In this document: in pieces, positions 51,304 through 59,086 of the stretch
Layout: each line of letters starts with the position of its first letter
How positions within the stretch are numbered: the stretch's first letter is position 1
NCBI RefSeq assembly: GCF_026625985.1
Contig: NZ_CP113116.1
Span: forward strand, 372,001-436,000
Reading direction: 5' to 3'
DNA length: 64,000 nt
Origin: Mycobacterium sp. Aquia_213
GTDB taxonomy: Bacteria > Actinomycetota > Actinomycetes > Mycobacteriales > Mycobacteriaceae
Position numbers and translations under genes: made by a program
The notes under the pieces: model-generated
What the model saw: only the letters and a program-made list of their open reading frames with translations
What the model was told of the DNA's origin: nothing
The model's database searches: none

Positions 51304-52200
51304 ATGGCAACGATGGATCTACGCACCGAGATCCGGGACTTTCTCAGCTCGCGTCGCGCCCGCATCGCCCCCGAGCAGGCGGGCCTGACCGCCTACGGCC
51401 GCAACCGTCGGGTCAAAGGTCTGCGTCGTGAAGAGGTAGCGCTACTGGCAGGGGTATCGGTCGACTACTACGTGCGCATGGAGCGCGGCAGCCTCGCTGG
51501 CGCCTCCGACGGCGTGCTCGAGGCGTTGGCCTCTGCGCTACAACTCGACGAAGCGGAGCGCGATCACCTGTTTCACCTCGCACGCCAATCCGGGGCGCCC
51601 AGCAATCCACGCCGGCACAAGCCGGCGGCCGTAACGGTGCGCTCGACACTGCTGCAGGTGCTCGACGCCATCTCCGATGCGCCGGCCTGGATCTGTAACG
51701 GACGTTATGACGTGCTCGCCATGAATCAACTCGCCCGCGCGCTGTTCTCACCGGTGCTGGCCGACCCGCGACGGCCCGCGAACACAGCGCGGTTCGTCTA
51801 TCTAGCTCCCGAGGCGGCCAAAGATTTCTTTGTCGACTACGACCGAATCGCCAGTGACGTGGCCGCAAAGCTACGCATGGAAGCGGGCCGCAATCCGCAC
51901 GACGAAAAGCTCATCGCCCTGGTCGGCGAATTGTCAACGTGCAGTGAGCTATTCCGGCAACGGTGGGCATCTCAGGACGTGCGGCTGCACCGGTCCGGCC
52001 GCAAGCTGGTGCACCATCCGGTCGTGGGCCAACTCGAACTGGACGTCGAGTCCCTGGAACTGCCCGACGAACCCAATCTGCTCCTCAACGTCTACACCGC
52101 TGCCGCGGGCACGCCGACCGCCGACGGTTTAGCGCTACTAGCGTCGTGGGCGGCCACCCAACAGACGCCGGCGACCGAACTCCAAACACCCAACGGGTAG
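51304..52200 (+). CDS. XRE-family regulator with MmyB-like ligand-binding domain
   Basis: This 298-residue protein has an N-terminal helix-turn-helix (GLRREEVALLAGVSVDYYVRMERG, about residues 39-62) and a C-terminal MmyB-type domain (PAWICNGRYDVLAMNQLARALF ... HHPVVGQLELDVESLELP). MmyB domains are thought to bind fatty-acid-like ligands. The start at ATG 51304 follows GAGGGG. It probably controls itself and the adjacent SDR. Confidence 0.92.
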   Translation: MATMDLRTEIRDFLSSRRARIAPEQAGLTAYGRNRRVKGLRREEVALLAGVSVDYYVRMERGSLAGASDGVLEALASALQLDEAERDHLFHLARQSGAPSNPRRHKPAAVTVRSTLLQVLDAISDAPAWICNGRYDVLAMNQLARALFSPVLADPRRPANTARFVYLAPEAAKDFFVDYDRIASDVAAKLRMEAGRNPHDEKLIALVGELSTCSELFRQRWASQDVRLHRSGRKLVHHPVVGQLELDVESLELPDEPNLLLNVYTAAAGTPTADGLALLASWAATQQTPATELQTPNG

Positions 52201-52292
52201 TCCAGGCTGGATCAACCGAGACACCACGACTTGCGGGCTGTAGGCGGTCACGAAAAGTCAACCGCTAAGCACCGCGGTCGCGAGGCGAATGG

Positions 52293-53144
52293 TCAGCTGC
52301 CACCCGGACGGTGACGGGGACCCGTTTCGGGCGCGGCCTCGTCGACCGCCTCTGACTCCGCTTCCGTCGCCTCGGCATCGTGCTCCGCACTGGGGTGGCG
52401 TCCCGCGCGCTGCGGCAAGGCGATGAGCAGCACGATGATGACGGCGGCGAGCACCGCCGAAGCCAGCGGGCGGCTCAGGTTCAGGCCGCCGTGGTCGATT
52501 GGCTTGTCGAGAAAATCGCCGACGGTCGCGCCGAGCGGGCGGGTCAGGATGAAAGCCAGCCAGAACAGGGTGACGCGCGAGATGCTTGTCCAGTAATACA
52601 GGGCCGCAACCACGAGCAACGCGACGCCGAAGACCACCGCACCGCCCTCGTAACCGAGCCCCCCGTCGTCGGCGAGCCAATCACCGAGGGCGGTGCCCAG
52701 CGTCTGCGAAAAGGTGATGGTGGCCCAGTAGAACGCTTCGACTTTCGGCGTCGAGACGGTGTTGACCGAAACCGTACCCTCGGACCAATGCCAAAGCCCG
52801 AGGGTGGCCAACAGGAAGAACAGCAGCAGCAGCGATCCGCCCGCGTAACCGATCCCCAGTGATCGATCGGCAAAGTCGGCCAGCACGGTGCCGAACGTCG
52901 TCGAGGCGACGATCGTGAGCCAGTACAGGGTGGCGTGGAAGCGCTTGGCGAAGATCTGCGCGGCGACCAGTGCGATCAGAGCGCCGCCGAATAGCACCAC
53001 ACCCGCCAGATATCCCCAGTCCAGCGTCATCGTGACGGTGTCGCCACCAGTCTCGCCGAGTGTCGTTGCCAACACCTTGATGACCCAGAAACCAAGGGTG
53101 ACCGCCGGCACCTTGCTCAACGCACGCTTCGTCATCTCGCTCAT
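52293..53144 (-). CDS. COG4705-type multi-pass membrane protein
   Basis: This 283-residue protein has about seven transmembrane segments built from repeated units. The motif T/PLG-x3-(G/A)D recurs (TTFGTVLADFADRSLGIGY, TLGTALGDWLADDGGLGY, PLGATVGDFLDKP), as does the opening KVPAVTLGFWVIKVLATTLGETGGD. The C terminus is acidic and cytoplasmic. The function is unknown. It is divergent from the response regulator and paralogous to the gene at 55504. Confidence 0.85.
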   Translation of the reverse strand: MSEMTKRALSKVPAVTLGFWVIKVLATTLGETGGDTVTMTLDWGYLAGVVLFGGALIALVAAQIFAKRFHATLYWLTIVASTTFGTVLADFADRSLGIGYAGGSLLLLFFLLATLGLWHWSEGTVSVNTVSTPKVEAFYWATITFSQTLGTALGDWLADDGGLGYEGGAVVFGVALLVVAALYYWTSISRVTLFWLAFILTRPLGATVGDFLDKPIDHGGLNLSRPLASAVLAAVIIVLLIALPQRAGRHPSAEHDAEATEAESEAVDEAAPETGPRHRPGGS

Positions 53145-53236
53145 GAGTGATCACCTGTCGATGTGCGGACCGCGTCTTACCTCACGCGCCGACGTGTGCC
53201 GGTGCTTTCTCCATCCTTCCCGAGCCGAGTTGAGAA

Positions 53237-53297
53237 GACGCTGAGAGCCGAGGCTGTGCACAGGGGATCCGGCCGTCCTCAGCGCTTTCTCAGCGTC
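53237..53297. promoter_or_regulatory. CTCAGCG direct repeat and inverted copy before the response regulator
   Basis: CTCAGCG occurs at 53278-53284 and 53289-53295 with a 4-base spacer (CTTT). GACGCTGAGA at 53237-53246 is a perfect inverted copy of TCTCAGCGTC at 53288-53297. The cluster lies in the 276-base divergent region and could serve both promoters. Confidence 0.65.
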
Positions 53298-53420
53298 GTC
53301 ATGCCACCGTGTTGCGATGGGCCAATCGCCGTCACATTGGGCGGACGGCCTTGACGAATAGGCGCAGAATGATCGCCAGGGGTCTACCGGACTCGCGCCG
53401 ATGAAAAAGGAGTCGAGCGA

Positions 53421-54125
53421 GTGAAGGTGCTGGTCGTCGAGGACGAGGCGCGGCTGGCGGCGACGCTGACGATGGGCTTGCGCGCTGAGGGTTGTGTGGT
53501 GACGACTGCCGACAACGGTCACGACGGGTTGTGGGAGGCCACCGAGAACCGTTTCGACGCAATCATTTTGGACATCATGCTGCCGGGTTTGAGTGGCTAC
53601 GAGGTGCTGCGCCGGATGCGCGCAGCCCAGGTGTGGACGCCGGTATTGATGCTCACCGCCAAAGATGGCGACTACGAGCAGGCGGACGCGTTCGACTTGG
53701 GCGCCGATGACTATCTGACCAAGCCGTTTTCGTTTATCGTGCTGGTCGCGCGGCTGCGGGCGTTGGTTCGTCGCGGCGCCCCCGAGCGGCCGGTGGTGTT
53801 GACCGCGGGGAGCTTGTCGTTAGATCCGGCGCGGCGCATCGTGCGCCGCAACGACGAAACGATCACTTTGACACCGCGGGAGTACGGGCTGCTGCATTAT
53901 CTGATGCGCAACAAGGGCAACGTGGTGAGCAAGACCGACATCTTGCACAACGTCTGGGATCCACACTTCTCCGGAGACGACAACCTGGTCGAGGTCTACG
54001 TCTTCTATGTACGGCGCAAGATCGATTTCCCATACCGTACCAACACAATTGAGACCGTACGTGGGGTCGGCTACCGCCTGTGCGCCGAGGACGACGCCGA
54101 GGTCGGCGCGACCAGCGGGAGCTGA
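53421..54125 (+). CDS. OmpR-family response regulator
   Basis: This 234-residue protein has a receiver domain (residues 1-115, phospho-acceptor Asp51 in IILDIMLPG, Lys in YLTKPFS) and a winged-helix DNA-binding domain (125-225, ending TVRGVGYRLC). AAAGGAG precedes the GTG start. Unusually, its kinase gene is convergent and overlaps its 3' end by 55 bases. The CTCAGCG boxes upstream make autoregulation likely. Confidence 0.95.
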   Translation: MKVLVVEDEARLAATLTMGLRAEGCVVTTADNGHDGLWEATENRFDAIILDIMLPGLSGYEVLRRMRAAQVWTPVLMLTAKDGDYEQADAFDLGADDYLTKPFSFIVLVARLRALVRRGAPERPVVLTAGSLSLDPARRIVRRNDETITLTPREYGLLHYLMRNKGNVVSKTDILHNVWDPHFSGDDNLVEVYVFYVRRKIDFPYRTNTIETVRGVGYRLCAEDDAEVGATSGS

Positions 54126-55495
54126 ACGACCACCGCGGTACCGCCGCCGGGACGGTCGTCGATACGCACGCTACCGCCGTGTGCGCCCACGATTTCGAAC
54201 ACGATGGCGAGTCCCAGTCCGGCACCGCCGCCGCTGCGGGCACGGTTGGTGTCCAGTCGCACGAACCGCTCGAACACTCGTAGCCGGTCGGCGGGCGCGA
54301 TTCCGGGACCGTCATCGGCCACGGTCAGGCAGGCTTGACCGTCCTCGGACCGCACCGCGACCTCCACCCGCGACGCCGCGTGGCGCGCTGCGTTATCGAC
54401 AAGGTTGCGCAGCACGCGCGCCAGCGCGCTGGAGTCACCCACTAGCCGCGTCGGAGCAAGGTCGGCGTGCACATCCAGCGACGTCTCGCGCCGCAGCCGG
54501 GCCACCTCGGTGACGGCCAGATCGTCGATGTCGGTGTCCGTGCCGCGCAACGCCAATCCTTGTTCGTCCGCGCGGGCCAACAGCAACAGGTCGTCCACCA
54601 ACGTTTGCATCCGGTGCGCTTCCGGCAACAGCGTGTCGGCGGCGAGCCGGTCGTCGAGCAGCTCGGGGTGGGCGATACTGACTTCGAGCGCCGAGATCAC
54701 CGTGGACAGCGGGCTGCGCAGTTCATGGGAGGCATCGGCGACGAACCGGCGTTGGGCGGCTTGGCTGGATTCGAGGCGGGACAGCATCTGGTTCATTGTC
54801 GTTGCGAGCGTGAAGATTTCGTCGCGTTGCGGTGGCACCGGCACCCGCTCGGCGAGATCGGAGGCACTGATGTCGGCAACCCGGGAACGAATCGCTTCCA
54901 CCGAACGCAGTGACCGTCGCACCAGAACGTAGGTGGCCAGTCCGGCCACCGCGATCACCAACGGCGCGGCCGCGGCCAGGCCGATCGCCACGGTGGACAC
55001 GGTGGTTTCCACGCCCTCGGTGCCGGCCGCGACGAGTACGACGTAACGTCCGGTCGGCGTGTCAACCGCCTGCGCGGATACCCGGACGTCGTGCATCCGC
55101 ACTGCGGCGCCCGTGATCCCGATCCGCGGGGTACTTCCGATCGCGTTAAGCGCCACCATCGGGGGCTCGGGGGTGGAACTTGACGAGGCCACCCAATGCC
55201 CGGCTCCGTCGAGAATCTGAACGGCGACGATGCGCTGGTCGGTCGCCAGTAGGGGCGGATCGAGATCGGGGGCGCCCGCCGACTGCAGCGTCTTGGCGAT
55301 GTCGCGCAGGCGACTAGCCGCCGCGTCGTCAGCGGCTGAAGTCAACGCGAAGTGCAAGACCAACAGCAGGATCGCTCCTGCCATGGTCAGCGCCACCAGA
55401 ATGACGGTTGCCGAAACCAATGCCGAGCGCGCCGAGATGCTCCACGCCCGTGGGTGCAGCAACGTTGGCATCCGGTCTGAATGTGCCATCAGCAC
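54071..55495 (-). CDS. Sensor histidine kinase
   Basis: This 474-residue kinase has two transmembrane helices (about residues 27-49 and 170-195) flanking a ~120-residue extracytoplasmic domain. A HAMP domain, HisKA with phospho-accepting His in DASHELRSPL (near residue 258), N-box NLVDNAARHA, and G boxes DDGPGIAP and GGAGLGLAI follow. The start may be GTG 55495 or ATG 55489. It follows the COG4705 gene by 8 bases, so a COG4705-kinase operon is likely. Confidence 0.94.
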   Translation of the reverse strand: MLMAHSDRMPTLLHPRAWSISARSALVSATVILVALTMAGAILLLVLHFALTSAADDAAASRLRDIAKTLQSAGAPDLDPPLLATDQRIVAVQILDGAGHWVASSSSTPEPPMVALNAIGSTPRIGITGAAVRMHDVRVSAQAVDTPTGRYVVLVAAGTEGVETTVSTVAIGLAAAAPLVIAVAGLATYVLVRRSLRSVEAIRSRVADISASDLAERVPVPPQRDEIFTLATTMNQMLSRLESSQAAQRRFVADASHELRSPLSTVISALEVSIAHPELLDDRLAADTLLPEAHRMQTLVDDLLLLARADEQGLALRGTDTDIDDLAVTEVARLRRETSLDVHADLAPTRLVGDSSALARVLRNLVDNAARHAASRVEVAVRSEDGQACLTVADDGPGIAPADRLRVFERFVRLDTNRARSGGGAGLGLAIVFEIVGAHGGSVRIDDRPGGGTAVVVQLPLVAPTSASSSAHRR

Positions 55496-55503
55496 GGACG
55501 GTA

Positions 55504-56769
55504 CTACCGCAGCGCCGTCGACAATGCGGTCAGCTGCTGCGTCTCGGTGGCCGGGTCAGGCGTGCGGGCCCGCACGGCCGCCAGTACGCCATCGATCTGC
55601 TTGTCGAGGGTGTGCCACGCGGTTTGGTTCATCGGCTTCAGCTTCGATTCGTCGTCATCCCATGCGGTTTCCAGGTCTGTGATCCGGGTCTTGGCGCCGG
55701 CCTGGTCGCCGGCCCGGACCTTGGAAAGCGTGTCCTGGGTGATGGTTCGGAATTTGGCGACCTCGGCCGGCGGAAAGGCCGACGTGAGTTGTCCGGGCGC
55801 AGCGGGCGCGGCGCTCACGGGCGCGGTTATCGACTCCGCTTCCTCATCGGTTTCCGCGGCACCGGAATGACCGTGGCCACCCCAGATCAGCACCGCACCG
55901 GCAATGGCTGCCACGACCGCGTAGTACCCCAGCATCAGCCGCTCGCGCGTCGGAGTCGTGGTGACAGTCGCAGCGCGGGTGGGGCGTTCGTCGCCGATGA
56001 CATCGCTGCGGCTAACCATCAGATACCCGACCGTGGCGAGGATCGCGGCCAAGAAGAGTGCGCTGGTGACGGTGGTTCCCCAACCCAGACCGTGGTTTTC
56101 CGGCGCGGAGGCCAGCCAGTCGCCAAGGTTGGCGCCCAGCGGGCGGGTCAGAATGTAGCCCAGCCAGAAGGACAGCACCGGGTTGGCGCCGGCCCGCCAG
56201 CCGATCGCAATGGATGCGATCAGACCCGCCGGCAGCAGCACCGACGTGCCCGGCCCCCAGCCGGTGAGCTGCAACGTCCAGTCACCCACGGCGGTACCCA
56301 GGGCAAAGGTGACCAGCACCGCCAGCCAGTAGAACAACTCGCGCGGGGTCGTGACGACGCTGTGGATGGACAGGGTGCGTTCCCGCAGGTACCAAACCGT
56401 GAAGACGACGGCCAACGTCGCCGCGAACACGGCGGTGCTGACCGCCAGGGGTACCTGCAGCTTGTCGGTCAGGATGTCGGTGTAGAGCGTGCCCGCGATG
56501 CTGAGCACGACAACCGCTGCCCAGTAGACGATCGGCACGTAGCGGTCGAGGACCAACTGGAAGCCCAAAACCACGCCCAGGGCGACGGTGAAGATCAGCG
56601 CCGTCACGATAAGGCCAAGGCCGACAGTGGTACTCATCCAGTCGGCGAAGCTCTCCCCGACAGTCGTGCAGAGGATCTTGATGATCCAGAACCACACGGT
56701 GACCTCAGGAACCTTGCTGAGCATCACCCGGGGATTGCCGAGGGCTATGGAACGGAATGTCTGGCTCAT
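55504..56769 (-). CDS. COG4705-type multi-pass membrane protein, longer paralogue
   Basis: This 421-residue protein has the same repeat architecture as the gene at 52293: KVPEVTVWFWIIKILCTTVGESFAD, TLYTDILTDKL, ALGTAVGDWTLQLTGWG and PLGANLGDWLASAPEN. After a further transmembrane helix it has an extra ~110-residue extracytoplasmic-like helical domain (KFRTITQDTLSKVRAGDQAGA ... WHTLDKQIDGVL). Being upstream of and coupled to the kinase, it may modulate signal sensing; that is inference. Confidence 0.85.
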   Translation of the reverse strand: MSQTFRSIALGNPRVMLSKVPEVTVWFWIIKILCTTVGESFADWMSTTVGLGLIVTALIFTVALGVVLGFQLVLDRYVPIVYWAAVVVLSIAGTLYTDILTDKLQVPLAVSTAVFAATLAVVFTVWYLRERTLSIHSVVTTPRELFYWLAVLVTFALGTAVGDWTLQLTGWGPGTSVLLPAGLIASIAIGWRAGANPVLSFWLGYILTRPLGANLGDWLASAPENHGLGWGTTVTSALFLAAILATVGYLMVSRSDVIGDERPTRAATVTTTPTRERLMLGYYAVVAAIAGAVLIWGGHGHSGAAETDEEAESITAPVSAAPAAPGQLTSAFPPAEVAKFRTITQDTLSKVRAGDQAGAKTRITDLETAWDDDESKLKPMNQTAWHTLDKQIDGVLAAVRARTPDPATETQQLTALSTALR

Positions 56770-56792
56770 GGCGCCCGAAGGTACAGAAAGGT

Positions 56793-56810
56793 CGCTGAGT
56801 CAACGCTTAG
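56793..56810 (-). promoter_or_regulatory. CTCAGCG-type box upstream of the COG4705-kinase operon
   Basis: On the minus strand CTAAGCG-TTGA-CTCAGCG, the same 7+4+7 geometry as at 47214 and 53278 with one substitution in one half. It lies 23 bases upstream of the ATG at 56769. Confidence 0.6.
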
Positions 56811-56829
56811 GAATTGCCAGCCGCAAAAC

Positions 56830-56906
<77 letters not shown>

Positions 56907-56966
56907 CGTGAAGCCTCGACAGCCTATCGCACCCGCCCGCCGACTGCCCAAACCGCTGGCTGAGGG

Positions 56967-58073
56967 CTAGGTCCAGCTGCTCTTGCGCTCGAATTCGACC
57001 AGCGACTCGGCAGGACCGATCAGATCGAGGCCCTGCGCAGCGACCCATTCGTCGCTGAAATACGTGTCGGCGTAGCGGTCGCCGCTGTCGGCGATCAGCG
57101 TGACCACCGAACCGCTGCGGCCGGCGGCGACCATCTCGGCCAGCAGGCCGAAGGCGCCCCACAGATTGGTTCCGGTCGACGGCCCCACCCGCCGTCCCAG
57201 CACCGCGCTGACGTGACGCGAGGCAGCGATCGACGCCGCGTCGGGCACCGCGACCATGCGGTCGACCACGTCCGGCAGAAACGACGGCTCCACCCGTGGG
57301 CGCCCGATTCCTTCAATACGGGACGACGCCGGCATCACCAGGTCGTAGCGCTGCTCGGCGTAGGCGGGAAAGAACGCGGAGTTCTCCGGGTCGACGACAC
57401 AGAGCCGGGTCGCGTGCCGCCGGTAGCGGATGTAGCGACCGATCGTCGCGCTGGTTCCGCCGGTGCCCGCGCCGACGACGATCCACTCCGGGATCGGGTG
57501 CTTCTCTTCGCGCATCTGCGCGAAGATCGACTCGGCGATGTTGTTGTTGCCGCGCCAGTCGGTGGCCCGCTCGGCGTTGGTGAACTGGTCCATGTAGTGG
57601 CCGCCGGTCTCCTGGGCAACGCGCTGCGCCTCGGCGTACACCTCGCTGGAGTTCTGCACGAAATGGCAACGGCCGCCTTGTGATTCGATCAGCGCGACCT
57701 TCGACTGGCTAGTGCCCTCCGTCATCACGGCGACGAACGGCAGACCCAGCAGGGAGGCGAAGTACGCCTCGGATATTGCCGTCGAACCCGACGACGCCTC
57801 TACGACCGTCGTGCCCTCGTCGATCCAGCCGTTGCACAGCGCATACAGAAACAGCGAGCGCGCCAGCCGGTGCTTGAGGCTGCCGGTGATGTGCGTCGAC
57901 TCGTCCTTGAGGTACAGCGCAATGTCGACATCGGTGGACCAGGCCGATGGCAGCGGGTAGCGCAACAAGTGAGTGTCGGCGCTGCGACGGGCGTCGGCCT
58001 CGATCAGCCGGACCGCATTGTCCGTCCAGCTTCGCGACAGGCTGCGGACCGCGATCTGGGTCCGATCGTTCAA
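56967..58073 (-). CDS. PLP-dependent cysteine synthase-family protein (Rv3684-like)
   Basis: This 368-residue fold-type-II PLP enzyme has the lysine segment THITGSLKHRLARS (near residue 63), EASSGSTAISEAY substrate loop, and the phosphate-binding GAGTGGTSATIG. It resembles cysteine synthases or cystathionine-beta-synthases, but the substrate is unproven. TTG 58073 (LNDRTQIAVRS) overlaps the upstream stop (TTGA), which supports it. It is co-transcribed with the metallophosphoesterase. Confidence 0.85.
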   Translation of the reverse strand: MNDRTQIAVRSLSRSWTDNAVRLIEADARRSADTHLLRYPLPSAWSTDVDIALYLKDESTHITGSLKHRLARSLFLYALCNGWIDEGTTVVEASSGSTAISEAYFASLLGLPFVAVMTEGTSQSKVALIESQGGRCHFVQNSSEVYAEAQRVAQETGGHYMDQFTNAERATDWRGNNNIAESIFAQMREEKHPIPEWIVVGAGTGGTSATIGRYIRYRRHATRLCVVDPENSAFFPAYAEQRYDLVMPASSRIEGIGRPRVEPSFLPDVVDRMVAVPDAASIAASRHVSAVLGRRVGPSTGTNLWGAFGLLAEMVAAGRSGSVVTLIADSGDRYADTYFSDEWVAAQGLDLIGPAESLVEFERKSSWT

Positions 58074-59029
58074 CGCAGCGATGCCGCAGGCTGCGAGCGG
58101 CCCAGGTTGCTGCTGGAGTCCCGCCCACCCATCGGGGCGGCGATCAACGTCAGCATGGTTGCTTCGGGCCGGCAGCAGAACCGCACCGGCGCAAACGGGG
58201 AGGTGCCCAGGCCCGCCGAGACATGTAGCTGCATATTGGCGCCCCAGCGCGACGGCCCCTTCGCCCGGGTGCGGTCCAGGCCGCAGTTCGTCACCAGCGC
58301 GCCGTAGAAAGGCAGGCACAGTTGCCCGCCGTGCGTGTGTCCGGCCATCACCAACTGGTAGCCGTCGGCGGCGAAGCGATCCAGCACCCGCGGCTCGGGG
58401 GAGTGCACCAGTCCCAGCCGCAGATTCGCCGCCGGGCTGGCCGGGCCCGCGATCGTCTCGTAGCGGTCGCGGTCGATGTGCGGGTCGTCCACGCCCGAAG
58501 CGGCCAGGTGCAGGCCGGCCACCTCGAACTCGCGCCGAGTGTGGGTGAGGTCAAGCCAGCCACGCTCGGTGAACGCCGCCCGCAGATCCTGCCAGGGCAG
58601 CGGTTCTCCCTTTATCCGGTGGGACGGGTTGGTCAGGTAGTTCAGCGGATTCTTCAGCCGCGGGCCGAAATAGTCGTTGCTGCCGAAGACGAAGACACCC
58701 GGCCGCGACAGCAGATCGCCCAGGGCCTGGATGACCGCGGGGACCGCTTTGGGGTGGGCCAGGTTATCGCCGGTGTTAACGACCAGGTCGGGCTCCCAGC
58801 CGGACAGCTCACGCAGCCAGGCCTGCTTGCGGCGCTGGTTGGGCATCATGTGCAGATCGCTGATATGTAGTACGCGCAGCGGTGTGGAACCCGGCGACAA
58901 GACGGGCATCGTTATCTCGCGCAGGACGAAGGCGTTGCGCTCGACGACCGCGGCGTAACCGATGCCGGCGACGGTCGAACCGATCGCGACAGCGCCGGTG
59001 CGGATCAGGGCGGGCAAGACATCAGCCAT
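58070..59029 (-). CDS. Membrane-anchored metallophosphoesterase (Rv3683-like)
   Basis: This 319-residue calcineurin-type phosphoesterase has all metal motifs: HISDLH (near residue 55), VVNTGDNL, GSNDYF (replacing GNHD, an altered block) and MAGHTHGGQ. The N terminus has a hydrophobic stretch that may anchor it. The length equals that of the Rv3683 product. The GSND variant of the usual GNHE/D block is notable but seems typical of this subfamily. Confidence 0.9.
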   Translation of the reverse strand: MADVLPALIRTGAVAIGSTVAGIGYAAVVERNAFVLREITMPVLSPGSTPLRVLHISDLHMMPNQRRKQAWLRELSGWEPDLVVNTGDNLAHPKAVPAVIQALGDLLSRPGVFVFGSNDYFGPRLKNPLNYLTNPSHRIKGEPLPWQDLRAAFTERGWLDLTHTRREFEVAGLHLAASGVDDPHIDRDRYETIAGPASPAANLRLGLVHSPEPRVLDRFAADGYQLVMAGHTHGGQLCLPFYGALVTNCGLDRTRAKGPSRWGANMQLHVSAGLGTSPFAPVRFCCRPEATMLTLIAAPMGGRDSSSNLGRSQPAASLR

Positions 59030-59086
59030 GCGCGCAGTTTACTGCGGGGCGCTGAATCAGGAGCCGTGTGTCGCGCCGTTGCGCGC

